DNA of 64,000 bases from Treponema sp. OMZ 798. Its GTDB lineage: Bacteria; Spirochaetota; Spirochaetia; Treponematales; Treponemataceae. The stretch spans positions 2,728,001 through 2,792,000 of the forward strand of contig NZ_CP051305.1 in the NCBI RefSeq assembly GCF_024181385.1, read 5' to 3'. The position numbers were made by a program, and so were the translations under genes. Positions 16,390 through 24,773 of the stretch are shown here, piece after piece. Within the stretch, counting starts at the first letter, position 1; the number at the start of each line of letters is the position of its first letter. Under the pieces are notes generated by a model. It was not told where the DNA came from. It was given only the letters and a program-made list of their open reading frames with translations, and did no database searches.

Positions 16390-17589
16390 TTACCCGGTAT
16401 ATTTGTCGAAGTATCCTTGTATAAATATTATGGGTGTTCCCTTATCCCCGCTTCCCGATGTAAGGTCTGAAAGCGAACCGATTAGGTCTATAAGCCGCCT
16501 AGGTGTAGTTCCTTGAGATTCCATAGAGTCTATACGGGAAGAAGTTTCTTTTTGGTGCTTGTCGATATATTCGGCAATTTTTTGCTTTTGTTCTTCTTCA
16601 CTCAGGTCTTTAAAATTGTTGTCGGCCAGATATTTTAGTTTTACCTCATTCGGTTTTCCGTCCAAGCCCTTTGTGTAGGCCGGTGAAACAACAGGATCGG
16701 CGAGTTCCCAAATTTTACCTATCGGGTCCTTAAAGGCTCCGTCCCCGTAAACCATAACCTCGATGGTTTTTCCCGTTTTTTCTTTTATTATGGACTGTAT
16801 CTTATCTACAATGACTTGTGCATTATGAGGGAAGAGCTTTACTCTATCGTCTCCGGATTTATTGGAACCTAGGAGTCCGTAAGCCGAATTAAAGCCGCTT
16901 CCATTTACTGAGCTGCTTAAAATATCGTCAAGGCCCAAAACGGTTTTTGCCCCGGCTTTTTTTAAAAGTTTTTTTGTTCTATTTCGTGTATGAATATCGC
17001 ATGCTAAAACTGCATCGGTATATTCGATTATTTTTTTTGGATCATTGGATAGAATTACAAAGGATTCGGGGTTGTGCTTTTTGATTATCGATTCATAATA
17101 TTCTACATAATCCATTCCTGTAAATTTATGTTTGTGGTCGCCGAATTTGCTTCTAAATTCTTCCCGAGTGAAGGAATTTGTCCACGGATTTACGTCGGAA
17201 TCTTCAAAAACATCGGGGTCTATCAGGTGGTTGCCAACCTCATCACCGGGATAGCTTAGCATGATAATGAGCTTGTTTTTTGAGCGGGCTATGCCTTCCA
17301 AACAAACCGAAAAACGGTTTCGGCTTAAAATCGGAAAGATTAAGCCTATGCATGAGTCTCCGAATTTAGCCTTTACATCGGAAGCTATATCGTCAGCTGT
17401 TGCATAGTTTCCTTGTGCTCTAGCAACTACGGACTCCGTAACGGAAAGAATATCCCTGTCATTTATCTTAAAGCCTTCAGCTTTTGCGGCATTTAAAAGA
17501 GTTTCTGCAGCAATTGATGCGATATCATCGCCTTCCCTGACTATCGGAGCAATCAGCCCCCTCGATGTAGTTCCTACAAATTTCTTCAT
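16390..17589 (-). CDS. Coenzyme F420-0:L-glutamate ligase-like protein (CofE family)
   Basis: A 399-residue protein. The N-terminal region (MKKFVGTTSRGLIAPIVREGDDI..., then NDRDILSVTESVVARAQGNY) matches the CofE/F420-0:gamma-glutamyl ligase fold. In F420 makers, that enzyme adds glutamate using GTP. No other F420 gene is in this window and treponemes are not known to make F420, so a different amide- or peptide-bond-forming role is likely. The ATG at 17589 is preceded by GAGG with good spacing. The longer reading frame upstream has no ribosome site. It is divergent from fliS. Confidence 0.85.
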   Translation of the reverse strand: MKKFVGTTSRGLIAPIVREGDDIASIAAETLLNAAKAEGFKINDRDILSVTESVVARAQGNYATADDIASDVKAKFGDSCIGLIFPILSRNRFSVCLEGIARSKNKLIIMLSYPGDEVGNHLIDPDVFEDSDVNPWTNSFTREEFRSKFGDHKHKFTGMDYVEYYESIIKKHNPESFVILSNDPKKIIEYTDAVLACDIHTRNRTKKLLKKAGAKTVLGLDDILSSSVNGSGFNSAYGLLGSNKSGDDRVKLFPHNAQVIVDKIQSIIKEKTGKTIEVMVYGDGAFKDPIGKIWELADPVVSPAYTKGLDGKPNEVKLKYLADNNFKDLSEEEQKQKIAEYIDKHQKETSSRIDSMESQGTTPRRLIDLIGSLSDLTSGSGDKGTPIIFIQGYFDKYTG

Positions 17590-17732
17590 TTTGAACCTCA
17601 GAAAGATATTATAGGGTCTTTTTTTTTGTTTGTCAATAAGTTTTAAGTAAACCGTTTTTATGTAACTTTTTGGATTTTTATACATTATTATCAATTTTAA
17701 GGTAATAGGCAAATTGAAATAAAGTCTTTTTC

Positions 17733-17759
17733 TAAAGACCTTATTTTAAATACCGATAA
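17733..17759 (+). promoter_or_regulatory. Sigma-28 (FliA)-type promoter of fliS
   Basis: TAAA (17733-17736), exactly 15 bp, then ACCGATAA (17752-17759) match the flagellar sigma-28 consensus TAAA-N15-GCCGATAA except for the first G. It lies 37 bp upstream of fliS. Use by FliA is inferred from the match and from the flagellar gene downstream. Confidence 0.8.
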
Positions 17760-17795
17760 ACTTAGGAGACACCTATTTTTATTTTTGGAGGGGGT

Positions 17796-18236
17796 ATGAG
17801 TTATAATAGTCAGGCTGCAGCAGCCTATAAAGAAACAAGTGTTAAAACGGCAAGTCCGGGATCTCTTATTCTTATGCTTTATACTGAGGGGATAAAAGAA
17901 ATAAATTTGGCAATTTCTAAAATGCGTGTGCCTAAAATTCCCGCAAAGGATATCGAATCCATCAATAACCACATAATTAAGGCTCAGGAGATTATAACTG
18001 AGCTTATGGCAGCCTTAGATATGGATATAGGAGGAGAAATAGCTGCAAATCTTCTTTCAATTTATTCATATTTTAACCAGCAGCTTTTGACTGCAAATTT
18101 AAAAAAAGACTATAAACCCTTGTTGGATGTCAGCTCTATGATGCAGGAATTATATGACGTATGGAAACAAATTCTTGTATCCCGGCCTGTACCTCAAAGG
18201 GCTGAGGTTTCTGTAGGTGTAAACATAGCCGGGTAA
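17796..18236 (+). CDS. fliS: Flagellar export chaperone FliS
   Basis: A 146-residue helical protein that binds flagellin in the cytoplasm before export. The N-terminus (MSYNSQAAAAYKETSVKTASPGSLILMLYTEGIK in outline: the A-Y-K-x-T-x-V-x-T-A-S-P motif and the L-M-L-Y-x-G helix) is diagnostic of FliS. A strong ribosome site (GGAGGGGG) and a sigma-28-type promoter lie just upstream. The next gene, 11 nt downstream, looks like a second flagellar chaperone, so this is a small late flagellar operon separate from flagellin genes, which are not in the window. Confidence 0.95.
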   Translation: MSYNSQAAAAYKETSVKTASPGSLILMLYTEGIKEINLAISKMRVPKIPAKDIESINNHIIKAQEIITELMAALDMDIGGEIAANLLSIYSYFNQQLLTANLKKDYKPLLDVSSMMQELYDVWKQILVSRPVPQRAEVSVGVNIAG

Positions 18237-18247
18237 AGGGGATTCTT

Positions 18248-18721
18248 ATGAAACAAGCATTAAGCCGTCAAGAAATCGATCAGAGGGTAGCTGTTCTCAA
18301 GAGGTTTAAGGCCCTTTTACAAGAACAAAGAAAAAAATTCAGTGACTATCTTGTTGTACTTGAAACACAGGAACGCAGTATTCATGAAGACAATATAGAT
18401 GCTCTTGTTCATCACACAGAATTGGAACAGTCGATAATCGGTGATATTTTTACAATTCAAAAGGTGATAGATCCGATAGAAGAAATGTACCGCTTCGGTA
18501 TGCCCGATAAGGACGATACCGAAGTTGTAAGGCTCAAATCAGACCTTAATAAGCTTCAATCCCAAGTCTTGGACCAAAACAAAAAAAACAGAGAGCTTCT
18601 GCAGTCCAGAATGGCTGATTTACGTCAAGAAATGATATCCCTAAAGCCGGACTACCGATACTCCTCACAAATTCTCTCAAAGAAAGAAACTTCTGCAAGT
18701 CTGGTAGATATCAGCATTTAA
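18248..18721 (+). CDS. FlgN-like flagellar chaperone (probable)
   Basis: A 157-residue, almost wholly helical protein with heptad patterns (about residues 5-70 and 100-140). The length, coiled-coil character and position directly after fliS fit FlgN, which carries hook-associated proteins to the flagellar export gate. The sequence itself is weakly conserved in this family, so the call rests partly on context. AAAGGGGA precedes the ATG. Its stop interlocks by 4 nt with the convergent lipoprotein gene. Confidence 0.65.
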   Translation: MKQALSRQEIDQRVAVLKRFKALLQEQRKKFSDYLVVLETQERSIHEDNIDALVHHTELEQSIIGDIFTIQKVIDPIEEMYRFGMPDKDDTEVVRLKSDLNKLQSQVLDQNKKNRELLQSRMADLRQEMISLKPDYRYSSQILSKKETSASLVDISI

Positions 18722-19632
18722 TTCTTATTTTTTAAGTATTCAATATCTTCTTTTATGGTTTTTGCTCTAAAAGAGTCCGGAGCTTTTTTTAAGGCTTGCT
18801 CAAGATATTCCAGTATCTTTTTTATTGGAGCATTCGGCAGGCGGGAATAAAATGAAGCTATATTACACAGGGTAAGCTGCTCTTCTTCCGGGCTTAAAAG
18901 ACCTGTTTCCAGGGTCTTTTTTAATTCTGCTATTATTTCATTATATTTTTGCTGTTTAAACAAGGGTTCAATATTTAAGTTCATTCTTGCAAGTATAAAA
19001 GAGCCTAATAAGCCGCTTTCATTTGAAGGATCGCTCGCTATCCCCTCATCAAAAAGATTCCTATATTTTTCGGAATCGACAAGATAAATTTTGTCAAAAA
19101 ATGCGTTTATCGCCTTTATTTTTTCGGGGCCTGCTGAGTCATTGATGTTTTTTCGTAAATTTTCTACTGTCACTCCCTTTTCTTTTAGTTTATTTAGATG
19201 GGTTAAAAACGAAGAGGGAGTATTAATTTGCTCAGGAATCGAATCCGAATGATAAACATCTCCGTGTTCATTCATCAAGCAAAGATAGGGTACTTGAGTA
19301 ATATTATAATCCGAAAAAAGTACATAATTTTTCTCCAATTGGACCGAATCAACCGAACTGTCCTCTTTTACTATATCTATATTATAAAAAATAAAATCCT
19401 TATTTATCTTTGAAAATAAGCTGCCCGTAAAAACGTTTTCCAATAAGTTTTTACTTTGAGGATCCGTATCGGAGGCGCTAAAAAACATGAGGCCTTGTTT
19501 CTTTGATAGGGCTAGATCTTTTTCTATAGTGGATCCGTCCGTTTTCCAATCCTTTTGTACGCTTGAGCAGCTTCCAATAAGTATCGCAAAAAAGACAAAG
19601 AGGTAAATTCTCATGAGGTTTATAAATTTCAT
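18718..19632 (-). CDS. Thioredoxin-fold/TPR-like lipoprotein
   Basis: A 304-residue lipoprotein. The signal peptide ends in a lipobox LIGSC, giving a lipidated cysteine at about residue 22. Residues 35-160 resemble a thioredoxin-like fold (GLMFFSASDTDPQSKNLLENVF, and TQVPYLCLMNEHG with the cis-proline-type VPY), but the CxxC pair is missing (SASD in its place), so redox activity is unlikely. The C-terminal half has TPR-like helices (from about 200). It is probably in the periplasm, anchored in a membrane. GGAG lies before the ATG. The metal-transporter genes lie immediately upstream on the same strand. Confidence 0.75.
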   Translation of the reverse strand: MKFINLMRIYLFVFFAILIGSCSSVQKDWKTDGSTIEKDLALSKKQGLMFFSASDTDPQSKNLLENVFTGSLFSKINKDFIFYNIDIVKEDSSVDSVQLEKNYVLFSDYNITQVPYLCLMNEHGDVYHSDSIPEQINTPSSFLTHLNKLKEKGVTVENLRKNINDSAGPEKIKAINAFFDKIYLVDSEKYRNLFDEGIASDPSNESGLLGSFILARMNLNIEPLFKQQKYNEIIAELKKTLETGLLSPEEEQLTLCNIASFYSRLPNAPIKKILEYLEQALKKAPDSFRAKTIKEDIEYLKNKN

Positions 19633-19655
19633 ATTAACTCCATTAAAAGCAAATT

Positions 19656-20531
19656 TTATTTTAACATTCTAAACAAACTTAAGATAAAAGGCAAGGCCGT
19701 TTTTACCGAAATGTAGAGTAAAAAGCCGTAAGCTCCTATTTGAAGGATAGAACCTATAAGGCCTACAAGTCTTTCCTTATCCTTTAGCTTGTAAAAAAGG
19801 CTTGTTCTTCCGGCCCAGGCTAAGTATCCCGATGCTATTATCGGAATGCTCATGCCTAAGGACATGGCTATCGCTGCAAAGATGCCTAAGGCCAAGATAT
19901 CGAGGCTTACAGCCAGCACCAAGACAAGCATGGCAGCGGGACAGGGATAAATACCGCTGATTAAAATTGCTCCGAGTTTAAGTTTTTTATGGTTTGAATC
20001 TTTTTGTGTATTTATATCCTTTACCGCATCTATTATTCCGTAAAGGGATAAAATTATTAAGATTAAAAAGGAGATTCCCTCCATATATATCATCGTATCA
20101 TTTGAGCGTGAGAGGATGGCTCCCGAAAGGCCCTTAAAAATCATCATGAGGACTATGGCGGCTCCTCCGTGCATTCCTGCCAGAGCAAGTCCGGTAAAAA
20201 GAGGCTCTAAGCTTGTAGATTCTTTTGTAAGGTAAAAAGAGAAAATAATGGTTTTACGGTGTCCCGGGCCTGCCGCATGTACCAAACCGTATAAAAATGA
20301 AATGGCCAGTATGGACAGTAAAACATCAAAATCTTTATTTTCTTTCCAAGAGCTTATATAGTCTCCCAACTTTTGGTTTAATATACGCTGTCCTTTTAAA
20401 ATGTTTTCTGGAGGCTGTCCTTGATATACGGGAACGGGAGAATTCTTTTTTCCCGTAAATGGATTTGCAAATAAGAGGCTCATATTAATAATAAAAAGAA
20501 TACTAAAAATGTGTCTTTTTTTCATAAGCAT
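19656..20531 (-). CDS. NicO/RcnA-family nickel/cobalt transporter
   Basis: A 291-residue inner-membrane protein with about six membrane segments after a hydrophobic N-terminus. The segment VHAAGPGHRKTIIFSFYL matches the HxxGPGH metal motif of the NicO family, and a second region GIYPCPAAMLVLVLA is also characteristic. Members move nickel or cobalt across the membrane. Pairing with a DUF1007 periplasmic protein is common for this group. The metal and direction cannot be read from the sequence. It starts 2 nt after the DUF1007 gene ends, so the two are probably cotranscribed. An ATG two codons in is an equally good start. Confidence 0.88.
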   Translation of the reverse strand: MLMKKRHIFSILFIINMSLLFANPFTGKKNSPVPVYQGQPPENILKGQRILNQKLGDYISSWKENKDFDVLLSILAISFLYGLVHAAGPGHRKTIIFSFYLTKESTSLEPLFTGLALAGMHGGAAIVLMMIFKGLSGAILSRSNDTMIYMEGISFLILIILSLYGIIDAVKDINTQKDSNHKKLKLGAILISGIYPCPAAMLVLVLAVSLDILALGIFAAIAMSLGMSIPIIASGYLAWAGRTSLFYKLKDKERLVGLIGSILQIGAYGFLLYISVKTALPFILSLFRMLK

Positions 20532-20532
20532 T

Positions 20533-21204
20533 TTAAAACCTGATTCTTACTTCTTTTGGATAATAGGTATTAAGGCCGGGTGCCCACTTATAATATATTC
20601 TGTTATCGTCCATAGCGCCCAGAGGGTTATAATATACAGGATAGTTTTTATTTTCGATAATGGAGTATGAGGGGGCTATTAGACTTTTGTCATATATGAA
20701 TTTTACGGCCGTATTTTCAGGATAGCTTATATCGCAAAAAAAAGTATAATCGTAGCAGGCTAAAAATATTTCCTGTCCCTTAAATTTGCTCAGGTCTATA
20801 AAAAACCGGTAGCTTAAAATTCCCTTATTTTGCCAAACGGAAAAAGAGGCCTTTTCAATGTGTTCAGGAGTGCTGCGTTTTTGTCCTTGTCTTATGAAGG
20901 TAAAATAATAAAAATTTTCCGAATAACTGAAGGCATTTTCATATACATCGGCTGTTTCCTTTGCATCGAATGCTCCGTCTCCGTTTAAGTCATAACCGCT
21001 TATTATATCGGCACTAAAAAATCTATCAAAGGTCCATGTAACATAGGCTCCTTTTAAGGTCTTTCCTGCAAAGACAATCTCGAGGGAGCTTGTAAACCAC
21101 ATATGCGGGTGAGAAAAGGATTGAAAATTTATAAAAATTAAAAAAATAAATAAAAGTATATTTTTTTTTGATCTTAACATATTTCTATTTTGCCGCCCAA
21201 ACAT
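20533..21204 (-). CDS. DUF1007-family secreted protein (metal-transport partner)
   Basis: A 223-residue protein with a signal peptide followed at once by HPHMWF, the hallmark of DUF1007, where histidines near the mature N-terminus probably bind metal. A DLNGDGAFD segment resembles an EF-hand loop. These proteins are usually encoded beside NicO transporters, as here, and are thought to act in the periplasm in metal handling. The longer ATG at 21204 and one 8 codons inside (21180) both have weak ribosome sites. It is divergent from the DtxR/MntR-like gene at 21283. Confidence 0.85.
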   Translation of the reverse strand: MFGRQNRNMLRSKKNILLFIFLIFINFQSFSHPHMWFTSSLEIVFAGKTLKGAYVTWTFDRFFSADIISGYDLNGDGAFDAKETADVYENAFSYSENFYYFTFIRQGQKRSTPEHIEKASFSVWQNKGILSYRFFIDLSKFKGQEIFLACYDYTFFCDISYPENTAVKFIYDKSLIAPSYSIIENKNYPVYYNPLGAMDDNRIYYKWAPGLNTYYPKEVRIRF

Positions 21205-21247
21205 AAAGTTAGAACAAATATTCTTCCGATATGATACAAAAAAGTTC

Positions 21248-21276
21248 TTGTTTTGTCAAAGGAAATAGTGTATAAT
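21248..21276 (+). promoter_or_regulatory. Promoter of the DtxR/MntR-like gene
   Basis: A perfect TATAAT (21271-21276) with TTGTTT (21248-21253) 17 bp upstream. The ATG at 21283 lies 6 nt after the -10, so transcription would start at or next to the A of the start codon. Confidence 0.65.
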
Positions 21277-21282
21277 ATGAGC

Positions 21283-21699
21283 ATGAATAAAAGAACACAT
21301 GTAGCAGGAACTATTACTTCCTCAAAAGAAGATTATCTTGAGCGGATTTACGACTTATCTTTGGTTGATGAACAGGTAAGATCAATTGATGTTGCCCGTG
21401 CATTGAATGTTTCACGAGCGAGCGTTAATAAATCTCTTGGGGGACTAAAAGATGACGGATATATAGAGCAAGAGCCTTACGGTACAATTACCTTAACAAA
21501 AAAAGGAAGGGCCATTGCAAAGGATGTCCGTACAAGACACAATGCTCTTAGGACATTTTTAACACAAGTTCTTAAAGTAGATTATGAAATTGCAGATATC
21601 GATGCCTGTGAAATGGAACATGCAATAAGCAAGCATACTGCAGATAAGCTTTATGCTTATTTAAAAAAATTGGGTATAACCGAAAAAGAAGCAGATTAA
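21283..21699 (+). CDS. DtxR/MntR-family metal-dependent regulator (short form)
   Basis: A 138-residue protein with a winged helix (about 15-75) and a metal-binding dimerisation domain (about 78-135), but no SH3-like third domain. Aligned by eye to MntR, ligand positions are D17, E20, H86, E112 and H113. The position of MntR E99 is C109, as in DtxR (C102). The site therefore mixes MntR and DtxR residues, so manganese or iron specificity is unclear. The start is placed at 21283 because the -10 box sits 6 nt upstream. A second ATG at 21277 and a TTG at 21253 are alternatives. It is divergent from NicO/DUF1007 and may regulate them. Confidence 0.88.
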   Translation: MNKRTHVAGTITSSKEDYLERIYDLSLVDEQVRSIDVARALNVSRASVNKSLGGLKDDGYIEQEPYGTITLTKKGRAIAKDVRTRHNALRTFLTQVLKVDYEIADIDACEMEHAISKHTADKLYAYLKKLGITEKEAD

Positions 21700-21704
21700 C
21701 CGCT

Positions 21705-22619
21705 TTATCTTACCTGCCACTTTCCGCCGATATTGACTATCCGTTTTGACGGCAGGGAAAGTATACGCCCGTCTTCTCCCAATAAGGAAACCATTTGGGT
21801 AAGAAGGTTTACCTCGGTAATCTTAAAGGTGGTGCCGTCATACGGGAATCTAGCTCCCTCAGGCGGCATTGCCTTTCGGGCTTCTGCATACCAATCATAT
21901 TCGTAAGAGAGGCAGCATAAAAGCCTTCCGCACTGACCGGATATTTTTGATGAATTGAGGGACAGGTTTTGTTCCTTGGCCATTTTTATTGAAACAGGTT
22001 TAAGCTTATCCGTTACATTATGACAGCAATAGGGGCGTCCGCAGCAGCCGAGGCCGCCTATAATTCTGGATTCATCTCGAACTCCTATTTGCCTTAGTTC
22101 AACGCGTACCTTAAAAACTGAAACGAGATCTTTAACCAGCTTTCTAAAATCGATGCGGGTGTCGGCACTAAAAAAGAATAAGACCTTAGGTTCATCAAAT
22201 AAAAAGTGGCAGCCGATAAATTTCATTTCCAGATTATTTAGGGCAACCTTTTCTTTAAAGATTTTGGCGGCTTCTTTTTCTTTTTTACTGTTTTCTTCTA
22301 AAATAATCTCTTCTTCAGCGTTGATTTTTCGAATAATTTTTACAACCTCATCCTGGTTGGCATTTATGGGAGCCTTGACGGGGCCTCCAAACCGTGCAAC
22401 ATCATTACCATACCGGGTAGGAACAAGGACAAAGTCCCCTGCACTAAATTCTTGATGTTCGGAGGCTGTTGCATAGAAACTCTCCTTCGAATAATCCAGA
22501 TTAAGCTCATACAGGGGTTGAGGAAAGTCGTTAGGATTTGAGCTCATTTTTACAGGCCTTTGGTCCTTATCTTCAAGAGATTCAATATCTTCTGTATTTT
22601 CGTTAATATCATAATCCAT
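21705..22619 (-). CDS. PSP1/YaaT-family regulator
   Basis: A 304-residue cytosolic protein with the PSP1 C-terminal domain. The cysteine-rich block GLGCCGRPYCCHNV... and SGQCGRLLCCLSYEYDWY are diagnostic. In Bacillus, the homologue YaaT (RicT) joins an Fe-S-containing complex that affects RNA processing and development. An acidic N-terminal extension of about 40 residues precedes the core. It is the last gene of an operon with a YaaR-like protein (10 nt upstream), a bactofilin and an M23 peptidase. The role in spirochaetes is not known. Confidence 0.9.
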   Translation of the reverse strand: MDYDINENTEDIESLEDKDQRPVKMSSNPNDFPQPLYELNLDYSKESFYATASEHQEFSAGDFVLVPTRYGNDVARFGGPVKAPINANQDEVVKIIRKINAEEEIILEENSKKEKEAAKIFKEKVALNNLEMKFIGCHFLFDEPKVLFFFSADTRIDFRKLVKDLVSVFKVRVELRQIGVRDESRIIGGLGCCGRPYCCHNVTDKLKPVSIKMAKEQNLSLNSSKISGQCGRLLCCLSYEYDWYAEARKAMPPEGARFPYDGTTFKITEVNLLTQMVSLLGEDGRILSLPSKRIVNIGGKWQVR

Positions 22620-22629
22620 TAGTACCCCG

Positions 22630-23190
22630 CTATGTAGTCAAGTTGACCAAAAGACCTTTTATTTCATCAAGTCTATCCAAAATTTGCAGCTTTTCAAGTT
22701 GATTAAATAAAAGTTCCTGTGTTAGTTTATTTATTTTTTCATCAATAACCTTTACAATTACATAATTACGCTGTTTTAACGGATTTAGGCCGCCTGAAGT
22801 TACTGCCTTAACATTGAGCGAATTTTGAACTGCAAAGTTTACAAAGCTTTTGACAGCTTTTTTATATTTATTAATTGTTTCGGTATTTACGTTTTCAGCC
22901 AGGTTAGCCCCGCTGGAATAAACCTCGTCCTGCAAAACGGCCAAAATATCTTCTACTGCCTTTTTTCTTTCTTCAGGATTAAGGCCTTCCAGCTTTTTTT
23001 CATAATATAATTCTTCCGAATCCACAATAGTGTTATCCAAAATTGTATCTAAAAAAGTTTTAGGCTTTTTTAGCTTGGAATCTTCCGTTTTACGTGTTTG
23101 ATTTTTTTGAATGTGAGAATCTTTGGCGATTAGAGGTGCGGCCGTATTAAGAGCGGAAACGTAGTTGCTTGTATCCACAGAGTTTCCCAT
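22630..23190 (-). CDS. YaaR-like protein (DUF327)
   Basis: A 186-residue, helical, soluble protein. The segment FLDTILDN in the N-terminal third and the downstream helical region (NKYKKAVKSFVNFAVQNSL, then RNYVIVKVIDEKINKLTQELL) match DUF327/YaaR. In Firmicutes yaaR and yaaT are also near neighbours, so synteny supports the call. The first 40 residues look disordered. Its function is unknown. Confidence 0.85.
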   Translation of the reverse strand: MGNSVDTSNYVSALNTAAPLIAKDSHIQKNQTRKTEDSKLKKPKTFLDTILDNTIVDSEELYYEKKLEGLNPEERKKAVEDILAVLQDEVYSSGANLAENVNTETINKYKKAVKSFVNFAVQNSLNVKAVTSGGLNPLKQRNYVIVKVIDEKINKLTQELLFNQLEKLQILDRLDEIKGLLVNLTT

Positions 23191-23199
23191 AGGGTTACC

Positions 23200-23619
23200 T
23201 CACCTGGAATGAACAAGGGCTGAGGCTGCAAGCCCCTGCCTGTTTTTGTATTCTTTTTCCGCCTTTTCAAATTCGGCTTGATTGTCTACGGCAAAGCAGT
23301 AGCCATGTAAAAATACATCATCATCCAATCGTATTTTTTTTGTCAGAACCGAACCTAAAACAAGGCCTGTCGACAAGACGACCACGCTTTCCGGAGCTAT
23401 AACATCGCCTTGAACCATTCCGCCTATGGTTATCGATTTGGCATGTATATTTCCTCGGACTCTTGCGTTCTCTGCAATTATAACCCTTCCGGGAGTTTTT
23501 ATATCTCCGTTTATATCTCCGTCTATACGTAAAAATCCGGGCACACTTAAACTTCCGTTTACAAAGCTTCCCGGGCCTATGATTGTATTTATGGAAATAT
23601 CGTCAATAAAATCAGCCAT
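23200..23619 (-). CDS. Bactofilin
   Basis: A 139-residue polymer-forming cytoskeletal protein. The core (about 15-115) is a beta-helix with repeating valine/isoleucine-glycine rungs (SLSVPGFLRIDGDINGDI, RGNIHAKSITIGGMVQGDV). Bactofilins form filaments at the inner membrane and place cell-wall enzymes. The gene starts 2 nt after the M23 peptidase gene, an arrangement known from curved and helical bacteria, where the pair shapes the cell. A link to the helical or wave shape of treponemes is inferred. Confidence 0.93.
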   Translation of the reverse strand: MADFIDDISINTIIGPGSFVNGSLSVPGFLRIDGDINGDIKTPGRVIIAENARVRGNIHAKSITIGGMVQGDVIAPESVVVLSTGLVLGSVLTKKIRLDDDVFLHGYCFAVDNQAEFEKAEKEYKNRQGLAASALVHSR

Positions 23620-23621
23620 GA

Positions 23622-24653
23622 CTATTTTTTTCTTCCGGTATTTTTTATGTTCAGATATTTCATAGGATCTACAACGTCTGAACCTATGTGAACCTCATAG
23701 TGCAAGTGGGGTCCTGTAGATATACCTGTGTTGCCTACATAGCCTATAACCTGACCCTTTTGTACATGCTGTCCGCGTGTAACTCTAAACGAGCTTAGGT
23801 GAGCATATCTTGTAAAAAAACCATGCTTATGTTTGATGATAATGTAGTTTCCCCAGCCCGGATCGGTTTCTACCGTAATAACCTGTCCGTCAGCTGTAGC
23901 CATAATGGGGTCGCCGGAGCGTCCCGTCGCAAGGTCTATACCGGTATGAATGTACCATTGACCGGTAAAAGGATGACGGTTTTGACCGAAGGCCATCGTG
24001 ATATGTCCGATACCGCCCTTAATCGGCCAAAGACTGGGAATATCCGAAAAGAGGGCTGTTTGAGTGTCCATGAGTTTTGCCATTTCCTGTACGGGCTGAA
24101 TGGTATCTTGTAAATAGGCTGAAAGTTTTTTAAGCTCGCTTACTTCTCTTGCCGTTCCTTGGGCCTGCTCTTGTACATTAAACAGGAGAGAAAGGTCGCT
24201 TGAATCGTCATTTTCTGCGCCTGTTTCCATGATAGACTGTAAACCCAATGAGGTTAATGTAGAAGAAAGCGTAGATTGAAAATTCTTTGCATTTTTTAAA
24301 AGGTCATTTGTTTCATTTTTTAGAACATTAAGACTGGCTTGAGTCTTGCGTGTTTCTTCTTTTAGGTTGGCAAGTTTTCTGGCTGAAGCTATGGATTCGG
24401 CTGTAAACCAAAAAAATGAAGCCAAGATGCCTACAAGAAGTATTGTTACAAAAACAAGTGAAAAAATACTTGCCTGAAAATTTACAATCCTTTTTTGAGA
24501 ATGCGGAACAACCATGATGGTCAGCTTTTTGCGTCCGCCATTGATGAATTTCATTATACCCTTAGATACGTTTGCACACAAAGCCTTAAAAAGCTCATTA
24601 AAATACCGTACTAAGTTATTTTCTGCTCGTTTATATGTTCGTGTTCTTGACAC
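23622..24653 (-). CDS. M23-family (LytM) peptidoglycan endopeptidase
   Basis: A 343-residue envelope protein: cytoplasmic N-terminus of about 50 residues, one membrane anchor (about 52-75), a coiled-coil segment (about 85-195), then an M23 domain (about 205-335). The zinc ligands are visible as HTGIDLA (HxxxD) and HLHYE (HxH). It cuts peptide cross-links in peptidoglycan. It is the first gene of the operon with bactofilin, YaaR and YaaT. A GTG start is used, with AAGGGG 6 nt upstream. Confidence 0.93.
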   Translation of the reverse strand: MSRTRTYKRAENNLVRYFNELFKALCANVSKGIMKFINGGRKKLTIMVVPHSQKRIVNFQASIFSLVFVTILLVGILASFFWFTAESIASARKLANLKEETRKTQASLNVLKNETNDLLKNAKNFQSTLSSTLTSLGLQSIMETGAENDDSSDLSLLFNVQEQAQGTAREVSELKKLSAYLQDTIQPVQEMAKLMDTQTALFSDIPSLWPIKGGIGHITMAFGQNRHPFTGQWYIHTGIDLATGRSGDPIMATADGQVITVETDPGWGNYIIIKHKHGFFTRYAHLSSFRVTRGQHVQKGQVIGYVGNTGISTGPHLHYEVHIGSDVVDPMKYLNIKNTGRKK

Positions 24654-24745
24654 TTTAAACCCCTTAAACTGTTTTTGACTATACCATAATTAAATAATAA
24701 AAAGCATAAATTCAAATTTCAAAAATTATAGATACCGTCTTTCTT

Positions 24746-24773
24746 TTATCGGCTTTTTAGCCCAAATTATTTA
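24746..24773 (-). promoter_or_regulatory. Possible sigma-28-like promoter of the M23 operon
   Basis: On the minus strand a perfect GCCGATAA (complement of 24746-24753) is preceded by TAAA (complement of 24770-24773) with 16 bp between them; the consensus spacing is 15. It lies about 90 bp upstream of the GTG start. The match is good, but the spacing is off by one. Confidence 0.35.

Noticed and set aside
16390-17712. Longer start of the CofE-like gene at 17712
   Set aside because: The added 41 residues are not family-like and the ATG at 17589 has a good ribosome site. The extension would also run into the fliS promoter region.
21253-21282. Translation start of the DtxR-like gene at the TTG 21253
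   Set aside because: The TATAAT box at 21271-21276 lies within this extension, so the mRNA most likely starts after it.
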